Counted from the stretch's first letter, positions 1-7,722 are shown. The stretch: DNA of 64,000 bases from Sphingobacterium alkalisoli (GCF_005049105.1 NZ_SUKA01000001.1:1-64000), one strand, 5' to 3'. Numbers and translations are program-made. The notes: generated by a model from the sequence alone, not told the origin.

Positions 1-215
1 ATTGTCTTGTTTTTATATCTATTCCGGACTGACCTGGCTGGTCAGTTATTGCTAACTTATCGTTCTTAACTTTCGCCAAAAACTTCAGCTACTCGTTACG
101 TTACATGATCATTTCCTTAAAGAACTTTCTCCGCATCCGCTTCGCGCTTCTGCTGCTATTTCAAAGCCTTTCGGCCCTTTTTATCTTTTTTAAAAACCCC
201 TTCGTTTCCGACGGG
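1..215 (-). other. rRNA operon leader (16S just outside window)
   Basis: Read on the minus strand this is an untranslated leader downstream of two strong promoters. It contains GTTCTTTAAGG (revcomp near 112-122), which resembles the boxA antitermination element, and it ends at position 1 with ...AAGACAAT, the kind of sequence that directly precedes GGAGAGTTTGATC in Sphingobacteriaceae 16S genes. No ORF with good coding character is present. That a 16S gene follows outside the window is inference, since none of the rRNA itself is visible. Confidence 0.6.
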
Positions 216-219
216 ACTG

Positions 220-249
220 CAAAGGTAGAAATCTTTCCCGAACTTCCAA
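220..249 (-). promoter_or_regulatory. Strong Bacteroidota promoter, proximal rRNA-type
   Basis: On the minus strand TTG (249-247) is followed after 19 nt by TACCTTTG (227-220), a match to the Bacteroidota sigma-ABfr consensus TTG-N19-TAnnTTTG. It fires leftward into the long leader at the window edge. Together with a second promoter about 150 nt upstream it forms the tandem arrangement typical of rRNA operons. Confidence 0.7.
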
Positions 250-367
250 AATAAAAAAAATTTATTTTTTCGGCCCTCTCCGATTTCCGCGTTTAAATAT
301 TGTTAAACCCTTCTTTTTTCAGGTGCCGGACCCTGCGGACCGACCGTTCCTCCCTTGCGGAGTGGTG

Positions 368-399
368 CAAAGATAGGAACTTTACAACATTACCTCCAA
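368..399 (-). promoter_or_regulatory. Upstream tandem promoter, rRNA-type
   Basis: On the minus strand TTG (399-397) precedes a perfect TATCTTTG -7 element (375-368) with a 21-nt spacer. The transcript would start in a GC-rich, hairpin-prone stretch (about 300-365) and continue through the proximal promoter into the same leader. Confidence 0.6.
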
Positions 400-495
400 G
401 TAAACTAAACGTTATTTTTACAACTTTATTGTAAATCACTGATGCATTGATCAATAATTTTATATTTTCATGTTCTCCTAGCTAGCTTCATAGCT

Positions 496-530
496 AAAAA
501 CCCCCGATGTACGATCACATCGGGGGTTTT
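496..530. terminator. Bidirectional intrinsic terminator
   Basis: A perfect 10-bp stem CCCCCGATGT / ACATCGGGGG with a 6-nt loop (501-526) is flanked by an A-run (496-500) and a T-run (527-530), so it can terminate in either direction. It lies after the leftward small-gene cassette and separates it from the rRNA-type promoters. Confidence 0.85.
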
Positions 531-546
531 CAATTAAATGAAGCGG

Positions 547-717
547 CTAGCGCCGCCGTCGCTTACCATCTAGCAATCTACTCACGAGGTAACTTACTGC
601 CGCACCAATTACAGCCATCAGCACCGTATGAAACAAATTGGACCAGTCGAAGCTATTCCAGATTGAGCAGCACGTACCGCCAAGCGTACCCGCCTGCACA
701 TTATTCATCTGCCTCAT
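547..717 (-). CDS. Small membrane protein, 56 aa
   Basis: An ORF of 56 codons. It begins with an ATG that overlaps the stop codon of the upstream gene (ATGA), with a clear purine-rich GGAGGGAAG ribosome site upstream, so it is probably translationally coupled. The protein has a Gly/Cys-rich start, one predicted membrane helix (TVLMAVIGAAVSYLV, about residues 31-45) and a strongly basic tail (KRRRR). Small proteins of this shape (AGT-GG N-terminus, IGA-VSxLVS helix) sit beside DUF5675 genes in other Bacteroidota as far as I recall; the function is unknown and a holin-like role is only a guess. Confidence 0.65.
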   Translation of the reverse strand: MRQMNNVQAGTLGGTCCSIWNSFDWSNLFHTVLMAVIGAAVSYLVSRLLDGKRRRR

Positions 718-1028
718 CGCTTCCCTCCTCCATCGTCCTCGCCCGTTTCTTCGGCATCCATCTTTAATCCATGATCCTTATTCTTTGATCCTCCATTGTC
801 ACCGACATCGATGCTAGTAATGTCCGCAGCATCTTTTTCCTGATCCCGGATATCCGATTCCCGATCCCCAGTTTCCGACTCCTGCTTCCCATCGTCCAGT
901 ACAGATTCGATAATCCCCAGCCCCACGGCTACGTATTTTAAAATGTTCAATGCCTTCCCCGGCAACTTGATTGGAGCCAGCAGTACCACCTGTAACGCTT
1001 GGCTTATTTTGTTTATAATGCTTCGCAT
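714..1028 (-). CDS. Hypothetical protein, amphipathic N-terminus, acidic repeat-derived tail
   Basis: 104 residues, no recognised family. The first 45 residues are amphipathic/hydrophobic (QALQVVLLAPIKLPGKAL, then a helix ending IIESVLDDG). The rest is very hydrophilic (QESETGDRESDIRDQEKD and a GGG/KR end). The DNA encoding the hydrophilic part is made of the same ccgattcc/gatcccg words that fill the adjacent intergenic repeats, which suggests the tail grew by repeat invasion. It is second in a leftward cassette and its stop overlaps the start of the 56-aa membrane protein. Confidence 0.55.
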   Translation of the reverse strand: MRSIINKISQALQVVLLAPIKLPGKALNILKYVAVGLGIIESVLDDGKQESETGDRESDIRDQEKDAADITSIDVGDNGGSKNKDHGLKMDAEETGEDDGGGKR

Positions 1029-1328
1029 AGTATTAAGTATTAAGTATTAAGACATTAGATTTGAGATGTGAATTTGAGATATGAGAACCGCAAACTGGAA
1101 TCAGAGACCCGATTCCTGATCCCTTACTCCTAGTCACTAGTCACACCAACCCCTCTAAGATTGCCGCGTCGCTATGCTCCTCGCAAAGACGAGAATAACA
1201 GTTCTGACCCCTAGTCTCTAACCCCTCGAAGATCGCCACGTCTTTCCTGCTCGCGAAGACGAGAAAAATAGTCTAGTCACTAATCACCAACTCCTAGTCT
1301 CTAACCCCCATTCACCAATTCGTAATTC
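1029..1328. repeat. Low-complexity and dispersed repeats, no gene
   Basis: This 300-bp gap holds imperfect repeats only: attaagtattaag units, tgagatatgagaa units, cctagtcactagtcacc units, and two copies of a roughly 35-bp element (about 1158-1190 and 1223-1264). On the minus strand that element resembles the widespread REP-like CGTCTTTGCGAGGAGC-type repeat found between genes in many bacteria. Nothing looks coding. Confidence 0.6.
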
Positions 1329-1736
1329 TTACCCCCTAATCACTAAAAACACTTCTGCCTCCATATCCCATAGGCTGTACACCAGTTCTTTCAACTTATC
1401 GAGTGCCTTACGACTATGGTCGCCAGTACCCTCTCCGGTAAGCGTAGTCACGGGTGCAATGCAGCCCAGCAATTCTTTCTGCGCATTATTGGCTGCATGA
1501 ATCAGGATCGCTTCGCGCCCGGTTACATTTGGAATTCCGATTTGCTCTCCATTCTTAGCGTAGGTGCGCTTCACCAGTTTATATCGGCCTTCGGGGATAC
1601 AACTTTCGCGTCGTTTGTTATCCCGCCATGGTAACTCAATGGTGTGGCAGACTGCGTCGCCCAGAAAATAAATGGTTCCGTTGGTTCCCCTATCTCCGTA
1701 TTTCCGTTGGAGTATCAGGGTGATCTGTGTTTTCAT
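1329..1736 (-). CDS. DUF5675-family protein
   Basis: 135 residues matching the DUF5675 pattern as I know it. An N-terminal strand (QITLILQRKYGDRGTNGTIY) is followed by a conserved core ELPWRDN..SCIPEGRYKLVKR, then IPNVTGREAILIHAAN, and GCIAPV..LTG towards the C-terminus. The fold of this family has been compared with L,D-transpeptidase/lysozyme-like phage proteins, but the activity is unproven. It is part of the same leftward cassette as the small membrane proteins, separated by repeat-filled DNA. A cell-wall or prophage-derived role is inference. Confidence 0.75.
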   Translation of the reverse strand: MKTQITLILQRKYGDRGTNGTIYFLGDAVCHTIELPWRDNKRRESCIPEGRYKLVKRTYAKNGEQIGIPNVTGREAILIHAANNAQKELLGCIAPVTTLTGEGTGDHSRKALDKLKELVYSLWDMEAEVFLVIRG

Positions 1737-1929
1737 AGTTATTAGATTTCAGATGTGAGATGTAAGATTTGAGACATTAGATGTAAGATATTAGATTGGA
1801 ATCTGGAAGCCGGAACCAGGTAACCGAATACGGTTTCCGATTCCAGCTACCTGATTCCCTGCTTCTAGAGACCAGTCACCAATCACTAGTTACCAATTAA
1901 CTAGCCACCTAACTCTTAGTCACCCTACG
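1737..1929. repeat. Low-complexity intergenic repeats
   Basis: Imperfect tandem words (ttagatttcagatgtgaga, gagacattagatgtaaga, then caccaatcactagttacc units) continue the repeat family seen at 1029-1328. No coding signal. Confidence 0.55.
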
Positions 1930-2517
1930 CTATGAAGTCATATCCTCACCGTATGCTTTGATCACCGTTGTGATATTTTTCGGTGTATCCAGCATGGTAA
2001 TTCGATAGATCGCGTTTTCGTAGTCTGCGTTTGCCGCAGTAGCTGTGTAGCTCCATTCAACATTATCTGCATCGAGCGGAACGGCCAGTCCAGATTCGAT
2101 CAGGATTTCACTTTGATCCAATATCTCGATATTGATCTCTGTGACCTTCATGATATCCTTAATCAGGAAATTGAGTTCATCTCCCACCGCGCCTTTGTAG
2201 TTGCTGTCGTTGAGCCTCCGTACCTGAGGAGCGGTAAAATAGTCCTTGAATGCTACGTTGTAGGCCGACTGATTGATGTTCGCTTTTGCAGCATATGCTG
2301 CTTTCAGCTCCTCGTCTTTGATCGCTTTCTTTGCATAGAGTGAAGCATCTAAAAAGCGGTTCTGCACTTTCAGCTGTTTTTCGCTGGCCGGTTTGTCGGC
2401 TGCTGTCCTTGGCCTTTTGGCGATGATTGTCTGATCGCCTTTTTGACGGAAGACTAAATTTCTTCCTACTTTACCTGATGCTCCCTGCATCACCACATTG
2501 TCTTTTGACTTTGCCAT
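1930..2517 (-). CDS. Hypothetical protein of Bacteroidota-specific family, 195 aa
   Basis: Starts MAKSKDNVVMQGASGKVG-NLVFRQKG, a start I associate with a Bacteroidota family of unknown function often found beside DUF5675 genes and resembling DUF6266 (short Lys/Gly-rich start, then a beta-rich domain). Residues 60-110 carry an alanine-rich helical stretch ending in an NxAFKDYF motif, and the C-terminal 80 residues look like a beta-sandwich. There is no signal peptide. It is the second gene of the leftward cassette. Function unknown. Confidence 0.6.
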   Translation of the reverse strand: MAKSKDNVVMQGASGKVGRNLVFRQKGDQTIIAKRPRTAADKPASEKQLKVQNRFLDASLYAKKAIKDEELKAAYAAKANINQSAYNVAFKDYFTAPQVRRLNDSNYKGAVGDELNFLIKDIMKVTEINIEILDQSEILIESGLAVPLDADNVEWSYTATAANADYENAIYRITMLDTPKNITTVIKAYGEDMTS

Positions 2518-3018
2518 TTTTTTAGTCCTTTATTACTGTTAAAAAATTTGTTCCCGTAAGCTTCCCGGGGTACCCTTTCGATCGGCTTACTGAAACAAAG
2601 GTTTATAAAATTTTTCATAAATAAATGACTATCAATACTTTGCGAATGATTACGGATTATTATGAACGATTATGAATAATTATGAAGTGAATTAAGAATA
2701 CATTGCGTTTTGCCAGTCGTGTCTTGGGCATTTATTGGAAGTTCCTTGTTTGTAGACAGGGTATAGGCTGTACTGCGGTAGGTTCTAGCTAGGGTCATCC
2801 TTGGGTTGGTGTAGGCTTGTTGTTGTGTCGTGCTAGGGTGTTTCTTGGATTGCGCTAGGCTTGTTCTTGGGTTAGGCTAGGCTCAGGCTAGGGAAATTAT
2901 TAGGGCAAAGTGGGGGTAAAAGATCGCCACACCTTCGTGTCTCAGGTTCGCGATGACGACGATGTTACTATCGCGATGACGGGACAACTCATCGATGGTG
3001 ATAATATCTATGACGGTG
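2518..3018. repeat. Gene-free stretch with CTAGG/TTCTTGG imperfect tandem repeat
   Basis: About 500 bp without a convincing gene. From about 2740 to 2895 the sequence is an imperfect array of words such as gctaggcttgttcttgggtt and gtgctagggtgtttcttgg, with a period of roughly 20-30 bp. A further copy of the REP-like element (tcgcgatgacg words) follows at about 2920-2980. The first 110 bp (2530-2640) are AT-rich and probably hold the promoter of the leftward gene. Confidence 0.45.
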
Positions 3019-3339
3019 CTATGGACCGTCATTTTCCTCCCTGTTGTTTTTTGGAAGAGCCTGGTGCTTTTTAATTGTTTCCAGCACCTCATCCGCCAAA
3101 TAGAAATCCGTTGAATCGAGCTCATAGGTTTTGAAAAGCTTTTTCATCTGGAAGAATTTGGTATTTCCAGATTTAAACAGCGCTTTGAGATCCATATTAT
3201 CCATGACCATTTTCTTCAGTGTTTCTTTATCTACGGGGATCTTCATCGAAACCAGTTTGGCGATGAGGTTATTTTGCTTTTTGGTGAGTTTGATATTCTT
3301 TTTTTGTTGTTCAATCAATATTTGTAGTAAGTTTTCCAT
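3019..3339 (-). CDS. Hypothetical protein, possible degenerate excisionase-like DNA-binding protein
   Basis: 106 residues. A charged helical N-terminus (LLQILIEQQKKNIKLTKKQN) is followed by a segment KALFKSGNTKFFQMKKLFKT then STDFYLADEVLETI. This resembles the winged-helix arrangement of excisionase/MerR-like proteins of Bacteroidota mobile elements (helix-turn-helix, then a YYL-DEV beta hairpin). The match is loose, and the family is unassigned. No integrase is nearby, so it may be a relic of an element. Confidence 0.45.
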   Translation of the reverse strand: MENLLQILIEQQKKNIKLTKKQNNLIAKLVSMKIPVDKETLKKMVMDNMDLKALFKSGNTKFFQMKKLFKTYELDSTDFYLADEVLETIKKHQALPKNNREENDGP

Positions 3340-3511
3340 AGGGTACTAGGTTGTGCTTCTTCACGACCCACACATCTCCTATACACGTACTCGTTCACAT
3401 CTTCACTATCCCAAAAAGTGAAGGCAGATCTACCTAAAAAGGTTTCCATGAACAATACCTGCATCCCTCCTAACGAAGCGGTTTACAAAGTGGTTAGCGT
3501 TTAAGAATTTC

Positions 3512-4099
3512 TTATTTATTCGTATGTGTTGCCTGGTAGTGGTTCAGTCTACGGAGCATCCTTTCCAGCAGCTGGCGGATCTGCCTAATTGTCGTCAACT
3601 CGAACTCGCTGTACTTCTTTCGCAGGCTCTCGTAAGAAAGTGCTTCCTGCACAGGCGTACGCACATTTAGCTGTAAAAAACGGAGATACGGTTTTAACTG
3701 TGGTTCGGGAAGCAGCTCCATGTCCTTTGCCAATCGCAACAGCAGCAAGAGCTGCCTAACGGTAAGACCTATAGTACATTTATTTGCTGATTTATCTATA
3801 ATCTGTTCAAAATTATTTAACCAGGTACGGTAAAAGTTTATCTGATCACTATAGAATGACGCGAAAGCGCTGTCATTTATCGTCGCATCGCTTATTGCAT
3901 TCTGCAAGCCCATCCTACTGACGATTTGGTCGGTCATCTCTTCCATAAATTGATGTACCAGGCTCGAAAAGCTATTTATTTCGCTGTTAAATGCAGTCAA
4001 GCGTGCTACCTGCTCTTCACGCGTCAGTGCCTCCTCCCCAAGCAATAAGTACTTCTCCCAAAGGATCTGATAGTGTACTTGTAAGTCTTTATTTTCCAT
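3512..4099 (-). CDS. Hypothetical all-alpha protein cotranscribed with LytTR regulator
   Basis: 195 residues, predicted almost wholly helical, cytoplasmic, no recognised domain. Notable segments are a Leu-rich helix RQLLLLLRLAKDMELLPEPQ (mid-protein) and an Arg-rich C-terminal helix (IRQIRQLLERMLRRLNHY). Its start overlaps the end of the LytTR regulator gene by 11 nt, so it is translated from the same mRNA and probably acts with that two-component system, perhaps as an accessory or output protein. That link is inferred from overlap only. Confidence 0.6.
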   Translation of the reverse strand: MENKDLQVHYQILWEKYLLLGEEALTREEQVARLTAFNSEINSFSSLVHQFMEEMTDQIVSRMGLQNAISDATINDSAFASFYSDQINFYRTWLNNFEQIIDKSANKCTIGLTVRQLLLLLRLAKDMELLPEPQLKPYLRFLQLNVRTPVQEALSYESLRKKYSEFELTTIRQIRQLLERMLRRLNHYQATHTNK

Positions 4100-4856
4100 G
4101 CTTTCGATTTCGTATTTCCATTTCCATTATAAGCTCTCTAACTTTATCCATATAAGTCCTTCCAATCGGTATAGAATTTACATACAATGAATTACGAAGA
4201 CTAATTGACGGTTCTGTAAGCTTGATATTACCTATATTTTTGACTGCGACAATGTAACCCTTATGTATTCTTATAAAATGGGCTGCCGGTAGGAGTTTCA
4301 TAAATTCGCCAAGCCCATAGCACAATTCGACCCGACCATCTGTATGCGTTACAAAGGTATTATCTCCTGATGATTCGATCAGCTCGATATCGATCAGCTG
4401 CATACTCAATACCTCATTATCCGGCATGCGAAACATAAAACTTTCCTTCAGATCGAGTGGTGTTATCCGCTTTTTGTCAGCATTAACGGGGTGGCGTTCC
4501 TTGACTTCCCACACTCTTTCCACCATCCTGTTGAACAGGTGCTCCTTGATCGGTTTCTTCAGGTACAGCGCGACTTCAAGCTCGGAGAGTTCTGTACCAA
4601 ATTCTTTATGCGCCGAACAGCAGATCACTTCTGTGCGGCCGTTCAGGGCTTTGACTACGTCGAGTCCATGCATGTGCGGCATCTGCAGATCAAGGAACAC
4701 GAGTTCTATACTGTGCTTCTCAACCAGCCGAACGACTTCTCTGGGATCCTTTGTCGATCCCGCCAACAGCAGGTCGTGCCGCTTCTTTATCAACGCCGTG
4801 AGTCCCTCGATACCGGCATCTTCATCGTCCACTATTAAACATTTCAGTATTTTCAT
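4089..4856 (-). CDS. LytTR-family response regulator
   Basis: 255 residues. A receiver domain (about 1-120) has the acidic pair DDE near the start, phospho-acceptor Asp56 in VFLDLQMPHMHG, and a conserved Lys in YLKKPI. The LytTR DNA-binding domain (about 145-245) shows IELIESSGDNTFVTHTDG, FIRIHKGYIVAVKNI and IPIGRTY. Such regulators bind paired direct repeats upstream of target genes after phosphorylation by LytS-type kinases. The cognate kinase is the next gene upstream (15-nt gap) and an unknown helical protein follows with overlap. Confidence 0.93.
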   Translation of the reverse strand: MKILKCLIVDDEDAGIEGLTALIKKRHDLLLAGSTKDPREVVRLVEKHSIELVFLDLQMPHMHGLDVVKALNGRTEVICCSAHKEFGTELSELEVALYLKKPIKEHLFNRMVERVWEVKERHPVNADKKRITPLDLKESFMFRMPDNEVLSMQLIDIELIESSGDNTFVTHTDGRVELCYGLGEFMKLLPAAHFIRIHKGYIVAVKNIGNIKLTEPSISLRNSLYVNSIPIGRTYMDKVRELIMEMEIRNRKHGK

Positions 4857-4871
4857 AAGCTTTCTCCTGTA

Positions 4872-5921
4872 TTAAATTTGGTTGATAATCAGTTTTACAT
4901 TATATGTATCCCCTTCTTCGACCGCTTCGAACGTATAGCGGCCGGCGAATACGGCATCCATACGGGCAATTATATTTTTGTGTCCGAGACCCGAGGAAGC
5001 TGATGTCTTCCGGGAGCGATCAATCGTATTTGAACATTCAAATACAAAGCTGTCGGCTTCGATCAGCAAGCGGATTTCAATTGGATGATCCACATCTGTA
5101 TAAATGCCATATTTAAACGCATTTTCGACAAGCGTAAGTAACGTACCCGGTACCAGCTTATGTATGGTTGGTTCGCCGGTTACTTTAAAATCCACATGGC
5201 AATTCTCGAATCGGCTACGTTCCAGCAGTATGTAGGATTCTATCGCTTCAAGCTCACGAAAGAGCAGCACCCGCTTCACCCCGTCTTTCGATGCGGTGAG
5301 CAAGTAGTTCATTAGATCTCCCAGCTGATCAAGGCTCTGCGCTACCTCAGGCAGCACTCCTTTCGTACGCTGCTGCATTCCATTAAGGACATTGTATAAA
5401 AAATGCGGATTGATCTGTACCATGTGGAAGGCAAATTCCATCTCTTTTGCTTCCAGCTCCTTTTTGTGGCGGAGTTCCGCTTCTTTCTTAAGTCCGCGGG
5501 CATTTATGACTGATCTGATATGGAAGACCAAACCCGCCGACATCATCAACAATCCAAGATACCTATTGAACATGCGCCAATAGTATTGTTCATCTTGGTG
5601 CGACCAAGGTAATAGGGTTATCGGTCCTGTAGAATCCCTGATCCACGACGCGCCAAAATGTTGGATCAATTCCGTTGCTGTAAAAAATAAGACGACGATC
5701 AATACTGCAGATTTCCATATCCAGTTCTTCAGGAACAGTGTGTAAAAAAGACCGATACAAGCGTTAAACATCAGCAATGTTATCGCAAACGCGATCAATT
5801 GGTTTGAGGCCGTTACCTCAGGCCTTATGTTGTGGTTAACTAATAACATCAGTGCAATATAAATGGGCCATCCATGGGCCTGAATCCTTAAATTCTCTTT
5901 AAAAAAAATTTGACTTGGCAT
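4872..5921 (-). CDS. LytS-type sensor histidine kinase
   Basis: 349 residues. The N-terminal half has about four hydrophobic membrane segments (for example IYIALMLLVNH, LIAFAITLLMFNACIGLFY, AVLIVVLFFTATEL, LGLLMMSAGLVFHI). A short coiled linker (AELRHKKELEAKEMEF) leads to the His_kinase domain with phospho-acceptor His in QINPHFLYNVLNGMQQ, and a C-terminal HATPase with an N-box (TLVENAFKYG) and a GLGHKNI glycine box. No periplasmic sensor domain is evident, so the stimulus is probably sensed within the membrane. It forms an operon with the LytTR regulator. Confidence 0.92.
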   Translation of the reverse strand: MPSQIFFKENLRIQAHGWPIYIALMLLVNHNIRPEVTASNQLIAFAITLLMFNACIGLFYTLFLKNWIWKSAVLIVVLFFTATELIQHFGASWIRDSTGPITLLPWSHQDEQYYWRMFNRYLGLLMMSAGLVFHIRSVINARGLKKEAELRHKKELEAKEMEFAFHMVQINPHFLYNVLNGMQQRTKGVLPEVAQSLDQLGDLMNYLLTASKDGVKRVLLFRELEAIESYILLERSRFENCHVDFKVTGEPTIHKLVPGTLLTLVENAFKYGIYTDVDHPIEIRLLIEADSFVFECSNTIDRSRKTSASSGLGHKNIIARMDAVFAGRYTFEAVEEGDTYNVKLIINQI

Positions 5922-5975
5922 AACAAGAAAGGAGTAGTTTAAACGCCAATATACAAACTTTATAGAAATATTTTA

Positions 5976-7025
5976 TTATCTCCCCTGCCCGTACCAGTGC
6001 TTTCTGAGCATGTGGTATTCCGTACGGTCGATCGGAAAAGTAGTCATATCGCTTTTGCGAAGCAAAAAATCCGAATCTCCATCAGTATAAATCCCATATT
6101 TCAGTTGATCCGTATATGCCTCGGAATCTAGCTTTCGCCATCGATTACTTGAGAGCTGATGTTGGTTTATCCGTATGTTATGCACATATGGCCAATTGGT
6201 CCATTGCTCCGGCCAATGAATGAGAAACGTCGCCAGCCAACCGTACAGCTTGCCCATCACGGCGTTGACAAAGATTGACCTATCGACATCCTCTACTGGA
6301 TGTATAGTTGGTATAGCTTGAATGGAGACGGATTTTTCTTTCCTTAAGGCCAATAGGGTATAAATCGGTAGTTTTAAGGTATGTGCGATATGTGCCGCAC
6401 CCCAGGGTACGGCTACCTGTTGCCCCATAAAGGACACCTGCTCCAGACCCGCATTTTTGGACTGCCTGATCCCTTCAAGACCATCTACATAGATCAACAG
6501 CTGAAATCCCTTCTTCGATAAGCTATACATCCGGCGAAGCGATGCCGCTTGGTTCGCATCCAGTAATACAAACCGGCCTGCCTCTTCCGCTTCGTGGAGT
6601 GCTTCCAACAGATCTGGATAGCGTCGCTTCCAGGTTTCCTTAACCACGCCAGCGACGAGCAGCGCGAAGGGAACCTGTGCTTTGACAAGCAAATAATTAA
6701 TCAATTGATACGCACCAAAATGGTACGTGCATATGATACCCGGTCGTTTCCGTATCTCTGTCAACACTGCTTTCCATCCAGTGATACGCAAAGGATATTC
6801 TTCTTTAAAAAAAGCGACATCTTTTGCATTTAGCCAGTGCTGTAGCTGGAACTGCCGAAATATATTTATGTGCATTTCATAGTTTAGCATGGGTAAAAAG
6901 TGTCCCAGGTTCGCACTTAAAAACGCGAACGAATTGACCGCCTCATTGTTCAACATTGGGTTTTGCGCTGCCAATATGGACTTTATGCGCCGCAGCTCTG
7001 TCAGGTAATATTCTTTTGTATTCAT
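5976..7025 (-). CDS. LpxL/HtrB-like acyltransferase homologue
   Basis: 349 residues, distantly resembling the lysophospholipid/lipid A acyltransferase (LpxL/HtrB) family. It has a soluble helical N-terminus, then ICTYHFGAYQLINYLLVK with His102. The usual HxxxxD/E catalytic box here ends in Gln107, so activity may be altered or lost. Further blocks are FQLLIYVDGLEG and VPWGAAHIAHTLKLPIYTLL, which fit the family's second and third motifs. There is no N-terminal membrane anchor. It lies upstream of the LytS/LytTR genes and directly downstream of a 56-residue ORF, so it may modify a small molecule or peptide; that is speculation. Confidence 0.6.
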   Translation of the reverse strand: MNTKEYYLTELRRIKSILAAQNPMLNNEAVNSFAFLSANLGHFLPMLNYEMHINIFRQFQLQHWLNAKDVAFFKEEYPLRITGWKAVLTEIRKRPGIICTYHFGAYQLINYLLVKAQVPFALLVAGVVKETWKRRYPDLLEALHEAEEAGRFVLLDANQAASLRRMYSLSKKGFQLLIYVDGLEGIRQSKNAGLEQVSFMGQQVAVPWGAAHIAHTLKLPIYTLLALRKEKSVSIQAIPTIHPVEDVDRSIFVNAVMGKLYGWLATFLIHWPEQWTNWPYVHNIRINQHQLSSNRWRKLDSEAYTDQLKYGIYTDGDSDFLLRKSDMTTFPIDRTEYHMLRKHWYGQGR

Positions 7026-7104
7026 CTTTATACCATTTACGGTTCAAATTGCCCGGCATAGACCTATGCATTGCTTCTGCAGGGCGATATATATATATTA
7101 AAAT

Positions 7105-7141
7105 GCATTCCCGTATCCGTTGTTACCGATTGCGGGAATGC
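7105..7141 (-). terminator. Hairpin after the 56-aa ORF (terminator or attenuator)
   Basis: A perfect 9-bp inverted repeat (GCATTCCCG / CGGGAATGC) with a 19-nt loop. On the minus strand it lies 12 nt after the stop of the small ORF and is followed by ATTTTAATATATATAT. It could end the small-ORF transcript, or attenuate read-through into the acyltransferase gene. Confidence 0.45.
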
Positions 7142-7152
7142 GGTTATTTATG

Positions 7153-7323
7153 CTAGAAGAAATCGATCCCCGGAAGAATTACATCGCAGGGGCTTGAAAG
7201 CTCCCTCGATAAAAGCAGTGTACAGCCCCGTCCGATTAGGGGAAATGGCTTGTATTGTAACGCTTTTGACAGTACTTCTTTTACAGATTTTGCCTGCTTT
7301 GCAGAAATGTTTTCATTTTTCAT
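7153..7323 (-). CDS. Candidate small peptide gene, 56 aa
   Basis: A 56-codon ORF starting at 7323. The N-terminal half is charged and helical, leader-like (KNENISAKQAKSVKEVLSKA). The C-terminal half is different, with two cysteines and prolines (PFPLIGRGCTLLLSRELSS, then PCDVILPGIDFF). This two-part layout and its place upstream of an acyltransferase-like gene and a LytTR system recall small peptide precursors or pheromones, but no known leader motif is present. A hairpin follows the stop. Coding status rests on composition and context only. Confidence 0.4.
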   Translation of the reverse strand: MKNENISAKQAKSVKEVLSKALQYKPFPLIGRGCTLLLSRELSSPCDVILPGIDFF

Positions 7324-7722
7324 TGTAATCATTGCTTTAAGTTGATGACCCTTGATTTTCTATCCTATTGCCCTAGGTTGCCATACGATATTCATCAAGT
7401 TCATCGTTTCTGTTCATTAAGTTAAATCCTAATGGGGCCCCAAAAACGTATGCATCATGAACCAAACCTATTATAGTCTGCAAGGAAAAAAGAAAAAAAA
7501 GTTACATGACTGTGCTGAGCCGATAAACTGCATCCGTCAGCCGATATCTGTTTTTGTGTCACCCGAGTTCACACGGAAAAGTATCGTCAGATGGATTACC
7601 ATTGCATTAAAACCCTATCCCGCACAGGTAACGTCACTGTTGTCACTTGATGCGCAACGATCTTTGTGCTTTCTTAGCTGTATAAAGCGGTACAGCTAAC
7701 CCTTAAAACGCAACAGAAAATT
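7324..7722. other. Intergenic region between divergent units
   Basis: About 400 bp between the leftward small ORF and the rightward Crp-like genes. It contains an 80-codon open frame (7457-7699, plus) with a poly-Lys run and no family resemblance, which I treat as non-coding. Upstream of 7723 there is no clean TAnnTTTG element; the promoters of both units should lie here. Confidence 0.4.

Noticed and set aside
507..767. 86-codon plus-strand open frame
   Set aside because: It runs through the terminator hairpin and antisense to the 56-aa membrane protein gene, which has a ribosome site and a membrane helix.
2883..3125. 80-codon minus-strand open frame
   Set aside because: It overlaps the end of the 106-aa gene in another frame and extends into repeat DNA; poor composition.
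7457..7699. 80-codon plus-strand open frame before the Crp-like genes
   Set aside because: Poly-Lys run, no family resemblance and no clear start signal; more likely leader DNA. Kept only as a note in the intergenic entry.
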